Under the pieces are notes generated by a model. It was given only the letters and a program-made list of their open reading frames with translations, did not search any database and was not told the DNA's origin. Shown here in pieces: positions 1 through 6,073 of a stretch of 8,707 bases of DNA. Numbering within the stretch: position 1 is the first letter of the stretch; each line of letters starts with the position of its first letter. The stretch spans positions 1 to 8,707 of the forward strand of contig JBDTLT010000230.1 in the NCBI GenBank assembly GCA_039934635.1, in the 5' to 3' direction. The stretch comes from DATLFA01 sp039934635 (lineage in GTDB: Bacteria; Actinomycetota; Acidimicrobiia; Acidimicrobiales; WLNW01). Both the position numbers and the translations under genes were made by a program.

Positions 1-594
1 ACGTGTCTCACCCTGCCCGACAAGCTGCCCGACCATCCGTACTTCGACCCGATCTACCGCGCCTGCGAAGAGCACGACCTCGCGATCTGCGTGCACTCCG
101 GCACCGACCGGCCGCCGTACGCGCCGGCGCGTACCGAGCTGAGCGACAACTACTTCTTGCTGCACATGACCGGGCATCCGTGGCAACAGATGCGGGCGAT
201 GGCCGCGATCATCGGCGGCGGCGTCTACGAGCGCTACCCCACCTTGCGATTCGCGCACCTCGAATCTGGGTGCGGGTGGGTGCCGTACTGGATGGAGCGC
301 ATGGACTCACATGCCGAAAAGCTCGCCCACACGGTGCCCTACCTCAAGGCGAAGCCGAGCGAGCACGTCACCGGTGGCCGTTGCTTCGTTTCGTTCGAAG
401 CCGACGAGAAATTGCTACCCGCGTTCGCCTCGGTGATCGGAGAGGACCATCTCGTCTACGCCTCGGACTATCCGCATTATGACGCCAACCTCGATGCCGT
501 ACCCGAGCTGGTGGCCCGTGACGATCTCACCGATGCGCAGAAGCGAAAGTTCCTTGCCGACAACGCCCGGCGGCTCTTCACTCGCCTCGGATAA
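1..594 (+). CDS. Amidohydrolase family protein (ACMSD-like, Amidohydro_2), 5'-truncated
   Basis: The reading frame is open from base 1 to the TAA at 592-594 and gives 197 residues, the C-terminal part of a TIM-barrel metal hydrolase or decarboxylase of the Amidohydro_2 family (the family of 2-amino-3-carboxymuconate semialdehyde decarboxylase). Numbering from base 1, visible signatures are VHSGTD (His32, likely metal ligand), RFAHLESGCGWVPYW (His86, an active-site His), and YASDYPHYD (Asp156, the usual catalytic/metal Asp on the last strand). The tail DAQKRKFLADNARRLF is the typical closing helix. The first barrel strand with its HxH motif lies upstream of the window. Known relatives decarboxylate or hydrolyse cyclic or aromatic acids, often in actinobacterial degradation clusters; the substrate here is unknown. 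The next + strand gene begins 37 bp downstream but seems to have its own promoter. The ATG-initiated +1-shifted frame over the first 480 bases is a shadow. The family call is firm, the reaction is not. Confidence 0.88.
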   Translation, partial: TCLTLPDKLPDHPYFDPIYRACEEHDLAICVHSGTDRPPYAPARTELSDNYFLLHMTGHPWQQMRAMAAIIGGGVYERYPTLRFAHLESGCGWVPYWMERMDSHAEKLAHTVPYLKAKPSEHVTGGRCFVSFEADEKLLPAFASVIGEDHLVYASDYPHYDANLDAVPELVARDDLTDAQKRKFLADNARRLFTRLG

Positions 595-617
595 GCCAAA
601 CCGCCGCTCGCGGGCGC

Positions 618-623
618 TACCGT
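618..623 (+). promoter_or_regulatory. Candidate -10 element (TACCGT) for the rhomboid-like gene
   Basis: TACCGT fits the actinobacterial TANNNT -10 consensus and ends 8 nt before the GTG at 632, the spacing expected for a leaderless transcript. GAGG at 624-627 could serve as a Shine-Dalgarno, but only 4 nt separate it from the start. No clear -35 is seen. This is a short motif, so chance occurrence is possible. Confidence 0.4.
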
Positions 624-631
624 GAGGCCCC

Positions 632-1519
632 GTGCCTCGTAAGTTTCACTCCGGCGGTCGCAGCCCGCTGAACCCATGGTTCCGCGTCGGCGAGTTCGAC
701 GTCACCACAACGGTGCTGTTGATCGCGGCCGGAGTGCTGTCGTTCATCGTCTACGCCATCGACAAGTTGCAATTCCGCCACCTGTATCTGTCGAGCGACA
801 AGATCCAGCACGGCGAGGTCTGGCGGGTCGTCACCTGGCCCCTCGTCAACACGCCCTCGTTCTGGACGCTGCTCACGCTGGTCTTCCTCTATCTCTTCGG
901 CCGCCAGGTCGAGGCCGAAATGGGCCGGTACAAGTTCGCCGCGTTCATCGGCTGGATCACCGTGGTGCCGGCGCTGGTCGTCACCGCATTGAGCCTCGAG
1001 CCCCGCACCGGCGACTCGATCGTGATGATCGAGGTCGGCATCTTCGTGGCCTTCGCCGCCGAGTTCCCCGGCGCTCGTTTCTTCTTCGGCATCTCGTCGC
1101 GAGTCATCGCCGCCGTACTCGTCGGCATCCAAATCCTCCAACTCACCGGCGATCGGCTCTGGGACGACGTCTGGGTGTTGGTCCTCGTCGTAGTGACGGC
1201 GCTGGTGGCCATGCGCGCCTACGGCTACGCGGGCGATCTCACGTTCATCCCCAAGCTCAACTGGCCCTTCGGCAAGCACCGAGGCGGCGGTCCGCGGCCG
1301 GCGCCTTCCGGCGGTGGGGGCAAGCGCAAGAAGAAGCGCGGCCAACCCGAGCTCAAGATCGTGACCCCCGCCTACCGACCGCCCGTGGTCGACCGGGGCA
1401 TCCAAGACGAGATCGACACGCTGCTCGACAAGATCGCGGCACAGGGCCTCGACAGTCTCACGAGCGACGAACGGCAGCGACTCGACCGCGCCAGCCGGCG
1501 CCTCCGCGGCGAAGACTGA
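632..1519 (+). CDS. Rhomboid-like multipass membrane protein, catalytic motif degenerate
   Basis: This 295-residue protein has about six hydrophobic segments (roughly residues 25-44, 76-90, 103-122, 130-145, 156-172, 180-195). The stretch GEVWRVVTWPLVN (61-73) followed by FLYLFGRQVEAEMG (85-98) is the classic rhomboid L1/TM2 region. However, the catalytic GxSG that should sit in the fourth segment is replaced by VMIEVGIFVAFAAEFP, and the His of the sixth segment is not evident (AYGYAGDL instead). It is therefore probably a pseudoprotease, and may bind or chaperone membrane proteins. After the membrane domain comes a Gly/Pro-rich linker with a basic KRKKKR patch (231-236), then a soluble tail (about 256-292, IDTLLDKIAAQGLDSLTSDE) resembling the short helical domain often found at rhomboid C termini (DUF6576-like). 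The GTG start is chosen because MPRKFHSGGRSP precedes the first segment naturally and a TANNNT box lies just upstream; the ATG at 676 is in another frame. The gene converges on the SDR with a 6-bp gap. Confidence 0.82.
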   Translation: MPRKFHSGGRSPLNPWFRVGEFDVTTTVLLIAAGVLSFIVYAIDKLQFRHLYLSSDKIQHGEVWRVVTWPLVNTPSFWTLLTLVFLYLFGRQVEAEMGRYKFAAFIGWITVVPALVVTALSLEPRTGDSIVMIEVGIFVAFAAEFPGARFFFGISSRVIAAVLVGIQILQLTGDRLWDDVWVLVLVVVTALVAMRAYGYAGDLTFIPKLNWPFGKHRGGGPRPAPSGGGGKRKKKRGQPELKIVTPAYRPPVVDRGIQDEIDTLLDKIAAQGLDSLTSDERQRLDRASRRLRGED

Positions 1520-1525
1520 CCCGCG

Positions 1526-2299
1526 CTACTTGGGGTCGAAGCGGATGGCGCCGTCGATGCGGATGACCTGACCGTTGATGTAGCGGTTCGTGATCAAGTG
1601 CTCGCAGAGTGACGCGAATTCGTCGGGCTGACCGAAGCGTTGCGGAAACGGCACCTTTGCCTCGAGCGACGCTCGCAATTGCTCGGGTGCCTTGTCCCAC
1701 GCCCTGGTCGCCATGGTCCCCGGCGCGATGCTGTTTACCCGCACCCCGATGGCCGCCAGGTCGCGCGCGGCGATGATCGTCATACCGATGATGCCCGCCT
1801 TGGCCGAACCGTACGCAATCTGACCGACCTGACCTTCGTAGCCCGCGATCGACGCGGTGGTGATCACCACACCGCGCTCGCCGTCCTCGGCGGGCGGATC
1901 GTGCGTCGCCATCGCGGCCGCGCACAGGCGCAACGTGTTGAACGTGCCGACGAGATTGAGGCTCACCGTGTCGGCGAACAACGCGAGGTCGTGCGGTTTG
2001 CCGTTGCGGTCGACCGTGCGTCCCCCACCGCGCGCACCTCCCGCGCAGGCGACCACGATCCGCAGCGGGCCCATCTCTTCGGCGGCCGCGATCGCGGCAT
2101 TGGTGTCGGCCTCTGACACGACGTCGCCGGCGACCGCGACGGCCGGGCCGCCGAGCTCGGTCGCGAGTGCGTCGGCTCGATCCTTGTCGCGGTCGAAGAC
2201 CACCACCTGCGCACCCTTGCCGTGAAGCCAGCGCGCCGCGGCCTCGCCGAGCCCTGATGCACCACCGGTCACCAGCGCCACGTTGCCTGCGAGTTCCAT
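1526..2299 (-). CDS. SDR family oxidoreductase, 17beta-HSD10 / 3-hydroxyacyl-CoA dehydrogenase type
   Basis: A complete 257-residue classical short-chain dehydrogenase. The Rossmann motif TGGASGLG is at 11-18, and Asp36 at the end of beta2 (VVVFDRD) predicts NAD(H) rather than NADP(H). Asp59 (AGDV), the variant NAG motif ACAGG (84-88), Asn115, Ser150, Tyr163 and Lys167 complete the catalytic set (TTAS...YGSAK). The long insert around 89-108 (GGGRTVDRNGKPHD) and the ending NGQVIRIDGAIRFDPK resemble the HSD17B10 / type II 3-hydroxyacyl-CoA dehydrogenase branch, which oxidises the 3-hydroxyl of acyl-CoAs or of steroids. A strong Shine-Dalgarno GGGGAGGT (minus strand, 2306-2313) sits 6 nt from the ATG and fixes the start. 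It is transcribed divergently from the crotonase gene, which would supply a hydroxyacyl-CoA; the pairing of hydratase and dehydrogenase fits beta-oxidation-like chemistry. The exact substrate is inferred only. Confidence 0.92.
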   Translation of the reverse strand: MELAGNVALVTGGASGLGEAAARWLHGKGAQVVVFDRDKDRADALATELGGPAVAVAGDVVSEADTNAAIAAAEEMGPLRIVVACAGGARGGGRTVDRNGKPHDLALFADTVSLNLVGTFNTLRLCAAAMATHDPPAEDGERGVVITTASIAGYEGQVGQIAYGSAKAGIIGMTIIAARDLAAIGVRVNSIAPGTMATRAWDKAPEQLRASLEAKVPFPQRFGQPDEFASLCEHLITNRYINGQVIRIDGAIRFDPK

Positions 2300-2305
2300 G
2301 CCCCG

Positions 2306-2313
2306 ACCTCCCC
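2306..2313 (-). promoter_or_regulatory. Strong ribosome binding site of the SDR gene
   Basis: On the minus strand GGGGAGGT lies 6 nt before the ATG at 2297-2299. It is among the best Shine-Dalgarno matches in the window and fixes the SDR start. Confidence 0.7.
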
Positions 2314-2336
2314 GAGCGGCCCTTGCCAGACCGGAG

Positions 2337-2346
2337 AGATTAGGGT
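2337..2346. promoter_or_regulatory. Candidate symmetric bidirectional -10 element in the divergent gap
   Basis: The 83-bp gap 2300-2382 separates the divergent SDR and crotonase genes. In its middle AGATTAGGGT reads as ANNNTANNNT: TAGGGT on the + strand (2341-2346) and TAATCT on the - strand (2342-2337) share the central TA. Each -10 would give a start point near 2353 (+) or 2330 (-), leaving about 30-nt leaders that both carry a Shine-Dalgarno: GGGGGCGGG at 2371-2379 for the crotonase and GGGGAGGT at 2306-2313 for the SDR. TTGCCA at 2323-2328 resembles a -35 but lies only 12 nt from TAGGGT. The arrangement is inferred from motif geometry alone. Confidence 0.42.
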
Positions 2347-2382
2347 CACGGCGTCGAAACCGGCGAAGTTGGGGGCGGGCGG

Positions 2383-3216
2383 ATGGCCGATCGGTACGGA
2401 TTCACGACGTTGGCGACGACGCTCGACGACCAGCACATCCTGCGGGTCGAATTCAATCGGCCCGAGCGCCTCAACGCGCTCAACGTCACGATGCACTCCG
2501 AACTGCGCGACCTCTTCTTACGCATCGCCGGTGACGACGAAGTCGACGTGGTCGTACTGACCGGTCGAGGCAAGGCCTTCTGCGTCGGTGCGGATTTCGG
2601 CACGATGGACCAGAACCTCGAGCACGGCTACCCCGACGGGCATCCCGGGTTGATGGGCGATTCGGCCGACATGGCGCGCAACATCTTGGCCGTACGCCAA
2701 CCGATGATCGCCGCGGTCAACGGCGACGCCATCGGTCTCGGCGCGACGCTGGCGTTGTTCTGCGACATCACGTACATGGCCGACGGCGCCCGCATCGGCG
2801 ACCCTCACGTGCGCGCCGGCATCGTCGCCGGCGACGGTGGCCCGGTGCTGTGGCCCTTGCTGATCGGCGCCAACCGCGCCAAGGAATACTTGATGACCGG
2901 CGACTTGTTGACGGCCGCCGAAGCCGACCATCTCGGTCTCATCAATCACGTCGTCCCCTCCGACGATCTCGAAGAGACCGTCATGAAGATGGCGCGCAAG
3001 TTGGCCGCCGGCCCGCAGATCGCCGTGCGCTTCAACAAGCGTCTCGTCAACAAAGACCTCGAAGAGCGCGTGAGCCGCCTCTACGACCTTTCGCTCGCGC
3101 TCGAAGCGATCACATTCGAGACCAAGGACCATCAAGAGGCCGTGCGGTCGTTTCTCGACAAGCGCAAGCCGGTGTTCGGGCGGGCACGCGAGGCGCGCGA
3201 CCGGGAGACGAACTGA
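2383..3216 (+). CDS. Enoyl-CoA hydratase/isomerase (crotonase) family protein
   Basis: A complete 277-residue crotonase-fold protein, the usual length. It acts in the cytosol on CoA thioesters. Fold landmarks are FNRPERLNALN (24-34), the first oxyanion-hole segment FCVGADF (66-72), the second NGDAIGLGATLALFCD (113-128), and IGDPHVRAGIVAGDGG (138-153). Of the two glutamates used by classical enoyl-CoA hydratase, the second is retained (Glu168 in RAKEYLMTG), but the first, in the PEI motif, is His142 (DPHV). Simple hydration is therefore uncertain and isomerase, hydrolase or C-C bond-cleaving activity is possible. The C-terminal helices (about 223-260) form the usual trimerisation and CoA-binding region. 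The start is supported by the G-rich Shine-Dalgarno at 2371-2379. The gene opens a + strand operon with two barrel proteins and is divergent from an HSD10-like SDR that could use its product. Confidence 0.9.
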   Translation: MADRYGFTTLATTLDDQHILRVEFNRPERLNALNVTMHSELRDLFLRIAGDDEVDVVVLTGRGKAFCVGADFGTMDQNLEHGYPDGHPGLMGDSADMARNILAVRQPMIAAVNGDAIGLGATLALFCDITYMADGARIGDPHVRAGIVAGDGGPVLWPLLIGANRAKEYLMTGDLLTAAEADHLGLINHVVPSDDLEETVMKMARKLAAGPQIAVRFNKRLVNKDLEERVSRLYDLSLALEAITFETKDHQEAVRSFLDKRKPVFGRAREARDRETN

Positions 3217-3218
3217 AG

Positions 3219-3971
3219 ATGACCAACAATAAGCTCTACATCCACGAATACATCGACATCATCGGGCACAACCGCGCCAACTACATGCACCACATGACAG
3301 CCAACTTCTCACCGATGGCCCAGGTGCAACGCAATCAACTCTGCTACGGCGTGTGGGGCACCGTCGGTTCGACCCATCGGTGGCCCGAAGTCCTCAACAT
3401 GTGGGAAGAGGACGGCTTCGACGGCATGGCGACGTCGTTCCGCCACGAGTTCGGGCATCCGACGCTGCAAGATCCCGCGCTCGCGGCGTGGTGGGCGCGG
3501 GCGGCGCAATTCCGCCGCAGCGGACGCGACCGTTTGCTCATACCGGCCGAGTGGACGCGCACCATCGAAGAGCTCTGCGCCGACGGTGTCACCGGCGAGA
3601 CATACGCCCACGAGCTGGTACAGGTCAAGCCGGGCACGGCATGGGACTACGTCGAGATGGTGCGCCAATACGCCATTCCGCTGTACGAACGGTTCGGCTT
3701 CATCCACGCCGGCGCATTCGTGACCTCGATGGTCAACGACAGCGAGGCGCTCATCTTGTGGGCCATCCCGACATGGGAGCACTGGGCCGAATTCGAAAAG
3801 GCACAACGCACCGATCCCGCGATGATGGCGTGGCGTGGCCGCGCCACGGGATTGGCCATCGACTGGATCCGCATGTTGCTGGTCGACTCGCCGCTGTGCC
3901 CGTTCCGCACCGGTCGTCAGCCGCGCGAGTCCGACCGCGACAGCTACAAGCTGCCCGACGACCCGGCCTAG
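3219..3971 (+). CDS. NIPSNAP-like tandem dimeric alpha/beta-barrel protein
   Basis: A 250-residue soluble protein with no signal peptide, beginning 2 bp after the crotonase stop, so translation is probably coupled; GGGAGA at 3203-3208 is a distant Shine-Dalgarno. It appears to contain two ferredoxin-like halves. The first (about 5-110) begins LYIHEYIDIIGHNRANYMHH and contains WPEVLNMWEEDGFDGMATSF (55-74). The second (about 128-225) begins TYAHELVQVKPGTAWDYVEM and contains LWAIPTWEHWAEFEKAQRTD (180-199). This strand-helix pattern, with an aromatic-rich helix followed by a tryptophan-rich strand, is that of NIPSNAP/ABM-type dimeric alpha/beta barrels. Members of the wider superfamily include monooxygenases, heme-degrading enzymes, cyclases and decarboxylases without a universal catalytic residue. 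I recognise the fold type, not a specific family, and assign no reaction. The tail (230-250) is hydrophilic. The larger ORF reading in from 2850 in this frame is an artefact of overlap with the crotonase. Confidence 0.72.
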   Translation: MTNNKLYIHEYIDIIGHNRANYMHHMTANFSPMAQVQRNQLCYGVWGTVGSTHRWPEVLNMWEEDGFDGMATSFRHEFGHPTLQDPALAAWWARAAQFRRSGRDRLLIPAEWTRTIEELCADGVTGETYAHELVQVKPGTAWDYVEMVRQYAIPLYERFGFIHAGAFVTSMVNDSEALILWAIPTWEHWAEFEKAQRTDPAMMAWRGRATGLAIDWIRMLLVDSPLCPFRTGRQPRESDRDSYKLPDDPA

Positions 3972-4012
3972 ACGCGGATCTGCCGACCCGTCATCGACAA
4001 AAGGAGTCAACC

Positions 4013-4696
4013 ATGCGCGTGCAGTTGTTGTTTGCCGCTCGCGGCGGATGTACCGACGCGTTGTTCGCCCGCCTCGACGACGAAGGCCGACGAGCCAAGT
4101 CCGCGGCCGGCGCAGCAAGGGTCATCGGGCTGACGCAGCAGGCCGACGACATGTTCCCCTTGGCGAACCCACTCGGCCGCCCCTTCGAAGCCGTACTCGA
4201 GTTGCAGACGCCGTCCGCCGACGACGGCGATGCGCTCGTCGGTGCGCTGTCGGGCACGGTCGATCGGTTGGACGATGTGATCCATCGCGATTTGAGCGGC
4301 GTACTCGTCGGCATCCCACACGAGATCATCCCAACCGCGCCGACCGCGGTGCGCTACCTGTACCTGATGCGGCGCAAGTCGACGCACAGCCGCGAGCAGT
4401 ACTACGACTACTACTTCAACAATCACAGCCGCTTTGGCCACCGCACACCCGGCATCGCGGGCTACACGCAATTCCACGTCGACGACACTCGGTCTCGCGC
4501 TGCGGCATCGGCACTGGGCGTGGGAGTATGGGGCGCCGACAGCGTGAGCGAACTGCACCTCAACTCGACCGCCGAATTCTTCGCCGCGCTCGCGACCGCG
4601 CCGACGCTCGGCGACGAGGCCGGCGCCGACGAAGAAACCTTCGTCGACCGCGTCAACTCCAAGTCCTTCACCACCGACACCCGCTTCATCCTCTGA
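4013..4696 (+). CDS. EthD-like dimeric alpha/beta-barrel protein
   Basis: A 227-residue soluble protein. The C-terminal half carries the clearest signature: VRYLYLMRRKSTHSREQYYD (113-132), then FNNHSRFGHRTPGIAGYTQF (135-154), matching the EthD pattern of a beta strand, a 'reeF.dyw' helix, a conserved His and a 'pG...Y' strand. The N-terminal half (about 1-110, MRVQLLFAARGG, then FEAVLELQT) looks like a diverged copy of the same fold. EthD is named for a protein required in ethyl tert-butyl ether degradation beside a P450, with unclear chemistry; other EthD-fold proteins are decarboxylases or cyclases of polyketides. His138 and His143 are candidate active-site residues. The start is well fixed by AAAAGGAG at 3999-4006, 6 nt before the ATG. 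It follows the NIPSNAP-like gene by 41 bp on the same strand and is probably co-transcribed. A longer upstream reading in the same frame is overlap with the preceding gene. Confidence 0.75.
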   Translation: MRVQLLFAARGGCTDALFARLDDEGRRAKSAAGAARVIGLTQQADDMFPLANPLGRPFEAVLELQTPSADDGDALVGALSGTVDRLDDVIHRDLSGVLVGIPHEIIPTAPTAVRYLYLMRRKSTHSREQYYDYYFNNHSRFGHRTPGIAGYTQFHVDDTRSRAAASALGVGVWGADSVSELHLNSTAEFFAALATAPTLGDEAGADEETFVDRVNSKSFTTDTRFIL

Positions 4697-4712
4697 CTGC
4701 TCCCGCACCCCG

Positions 4713-4736
4713 GCGCAGCGAGCCGAGCGCTTGCGC
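4713..4736. terminator. Hairpin between convergent genes, candidate bidirectional terminator
   Basis: GCGCAGCG at 4713-4720 pairs with CGCTTGCGC at 4728-4736, giving 8 base pairs with one bulged T and a 7-nt loop (AGCCGAG). It lies in the 55-bp gap between the stop of the EthD-like gene (4696) and the stop of the convergent PPOX-fold gene (4752). There is no T tract on either side, so it is not a canonical intrinsic terminator, but high-GC actinobacteria often use hairpins without a U run. GC-rich DNA makes such stems by chance fairly often. Confidence 0.35.
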
Positions 4737-4751
4737 GAGGCCGCGGACGAG

Positions 4752-5183
4752 CTACGCGTAGGGCGGTTTGTCGGCCATCGGAATGGCGGGCGACGAGATG
4801 GCTTCGGCGATCACCTCGACCGTGACGCGTTGTTGCCACTCCTTGTCGAAGGGATAGCGGTCGGCGCCCATGTAGCGCTGCGCGATCGAGTCGATGAACG
4901 ACCGGTCGTCGTCGGGTGTGAGCACGGCCCGCCCCCGGATCTCGACGTAGCGATTGAGATTGCCCGGCTGCACCACGCACAACGTGATGCGGTCATCCGC
5001 CAGCAGATTGCGAATCTTCCTGCGGTCGGTCGTCGCGCTGATACGCACGTGCGTCCCGTCGAACAGGAGCGCGACCGGGTTGGTCGACATGCGACCGTCG
5101 GGCCGCATCGTCGTGACGAACGCGATCGGCGTGCCCGACAGCAACTCGTGGAGGTGCGCCGGAATGGTGAGGCCTTCGGACAT
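4752..5183 (-). CDS. PPOX-class F420-dependent oxidoreductase (split-barrel fold)
   Basis: A complete 143-residue protein, the usual length of the small F420/FMN split-barrel family (Rv1155-like, TIGR03618 type). It shows AFVTTMRPDGRMSTNPVALL (21-40), RISATTDRRKIRNLLADDRI (47-66) with the basic RRK that contacts the cofactor phosphate, CVVQPGNLNRYVEIRGRA (69-86), and a C-terminal RVTVEVIAEAIS strand (119-130). Relatives reduce unsaturated or quinone-like substrates with F420H2, or bind F420 without known activity; use of FMN cannot be excluded. The ATG at 5181-5183 is chosen over the GTG at 5243 because AAAGGCGGAG lies 6 nt before it and the family begins near this point. It converges on the EthD-like gene and diverges from the alpha/beta hydrolase with a 61-bp gap. 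A TANNNT box for this gene is not seen in that gap, so its promoter may lie within the hydrolase gene. Confidence 0.88.
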   Translation of the reverse strand: MSEGLTIPAHLHELLSGTPIAFVTTMRPDGRMSTNPVALLFDGTHVRISATTDRRKIRNLLADDRITLCVVQPGNLNRYVEIRGRAVLTPDDDRSFIDSIAQRYMGADRYPFDKEWQQRVTVEVIAEAISSPAIPMADKPPYA

Positions 5184-5189
5184 GGTGCG

Positions 5190-5199
5190 CTCCGCCTTT
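5190..5199 (-). promoter_or_regulatory. Ribosome binding site deciding the PPOX-fold gene start
   Basis: AAAGGCGGAG on the minus strand ends 6 nt before the ATG at 5181-5183. It supports the short 143-residue product over a 163-residue one beginning at the GTG at 5241-5243, which would abut the divergent gene. Confidence 0.6.
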
Positions 5200-5231
5200 C
5201 CGCTCTGCCGGAGGCCGCTCGGGCCTTGGGA

Positions 5232-5237
5232 TAGCCT
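5232..5237 (+). promoter_or_regulatory. Candidate -10 element (TAGCCT) giving a leaderless hydrolase mRNA
   Basis: TAGCCT fits TANNNT and ends 7 nt before the ATG at 5245-5247, so transcription would start at or beside the A of the start codon. The bases between (CGACACT) contain no purine-rich Shine-Dalgarno, unlike most other starts in the window, which agrees with leaderless translation. A -35 hexamer is not visible about 17 nt upstream. Confidence 0.5.
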
Positions 5238-5244
5238 CGACACT

Positions 5245-6051
5245 ATGCCTCACGTACGCACCGGGGACTTCGACTGCTGGTACGCCGACGACTCCTTCGC
5301 CGCGCCGTGGCAGACGCCCACGACGGTGTTGATCCAAGCGGGCTTCGGACGCAACGGCGAGTACTGGCGCAGTTGGGTCCCCGACCTCGCCCGCGATCGG
5401 CGAGTCATCCGCCGCGACATGCGCGCCCATGGCGGATCGTCCGCCGGAGACCAGCCGTGGTCGGTCGAGTTGTTGGCCGACGACGTCGTCGCGTTCCTCG
5501 ACGCGCTCGGCCTCGATCGCGTGCACTACATCGGCGAGTCGGTCGGCGGCATCACCGGCATCGCGCTCGGCGCCCGCTCCCCCGATCGCTTTCACTCGGT
5601 CACGCTCGTGCAATCACCGATCCGCCTCGGACCGCTGCTGCAAGACGCCATGCGCGGTACGTACCCCACCTGGTCGGCCGCGCTGCGCGACCTCGGCCCG
5701 GGCGGTTGGGTCACCAAGAACATGGCGCCGGGCGAACCGAAGACCGAGTGGGAGCGCGCGCAATGGGATCGCTGCGATGCCGATGCGCTGGCACGACTCG
5801 CCGACGCCACCATGGGAGTCGACGTCGAACATTACGTCGCGCACGTGCGCACACCCACGTTGATCCTCGCGCCCGCGCAATCTCCACTGACGCCCTTGTC
5901 CGATCAACTGTTCCTGCGCACGACGATCCCGGGTGCGCAGATCGAAATCTTCGAAGGGCGGGGCCACAACATCTACAACGAGGAACCCGAGCGGTGTCTC
6001 GACCGGATACGCCGCTTCTACGCCGAGATCGAGTCGGCTACTGTTCGATGA
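5245..6051 (+). CDS. Alpha/beta-fold hydrolase
   Basis: A complete 268-residue alpha/beta hydrolase, typical length for the family, cytosolic with no signal peptide. The oxyanion-loop region reads LIQAGFGRNGEYW (29-41) in place of the common HGxG. The strand-turn RRDMRAHGGSSAGD (56-69) is the usual 'D.RG.G.S' segment. The nucleophile elbow is GESVGG (97-102) with Ser99, and the catalytic His is His241 in GRGHNIYNEEPE. The acid after strand 6, expected as Asp in a 'G..D.ltp' pattern, is not obvious: the segment reads LILAPAQSPLTPL (207-219) with Ser213 in that place. Activity may use another acid or be altered. The overall style recalls 3-oxoadipate enol-lactonase and C-C bond hydrolases, but I do not assign a substrate. 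The start follows the TAGCCT box; upstream in-frame starts run into the divergent gene. The barrel-protein gene follows by 22 bp and is probably co-transcribed. Confidence 0.88.
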   Translation: MPHVRTGDFDCWYADDSFAAPWQTPTTVLIQAGFGRNGEYWRSWVPDLARDRRVIRRDMRAHGGSSAGDQPWSVELLADDVVAFLDALGLDRVHYIGESVGGITGIALGARSPDRFHSVTLVQSPIRLGPLLQDAMRGTYPTWSAALRDLGPGGWVTKNMAPGEPKTEWERAQWDRCDADALARLADATMGVDVEHYVAHVRTPTLILAPAQSPLTPLSDQLFLRTTIPGAQIEIFEGRGHNIYNEEPERCLDRIRRFYAEIESATVR

Positions 6052-6073
6052 GGCTTGCTGTTCGGGGGGATTC

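Noticed and set aside
617..1405. A 262-residue open frame antisense to the rhomboid-like gene
   Set aside because: Its composition is that of reverse-complement codon shadow (Asp/Glu/Arg/His-rich), and the + strand has clear membrane segments and rhomboid motifs.
2323..2328. TTGCCA as a -35 element for the crotonase promoter
   Set aside because: Only 12 nt separate it from the TAGGGT box, too few for a normal sigma-70 type promoter.
5184..5243. GTG-initiated extension of the PPOX-fold protein
   Set aside because: A good Shine-Dalgarno precedes the inner ATG, and the added residues do not resemble the family.
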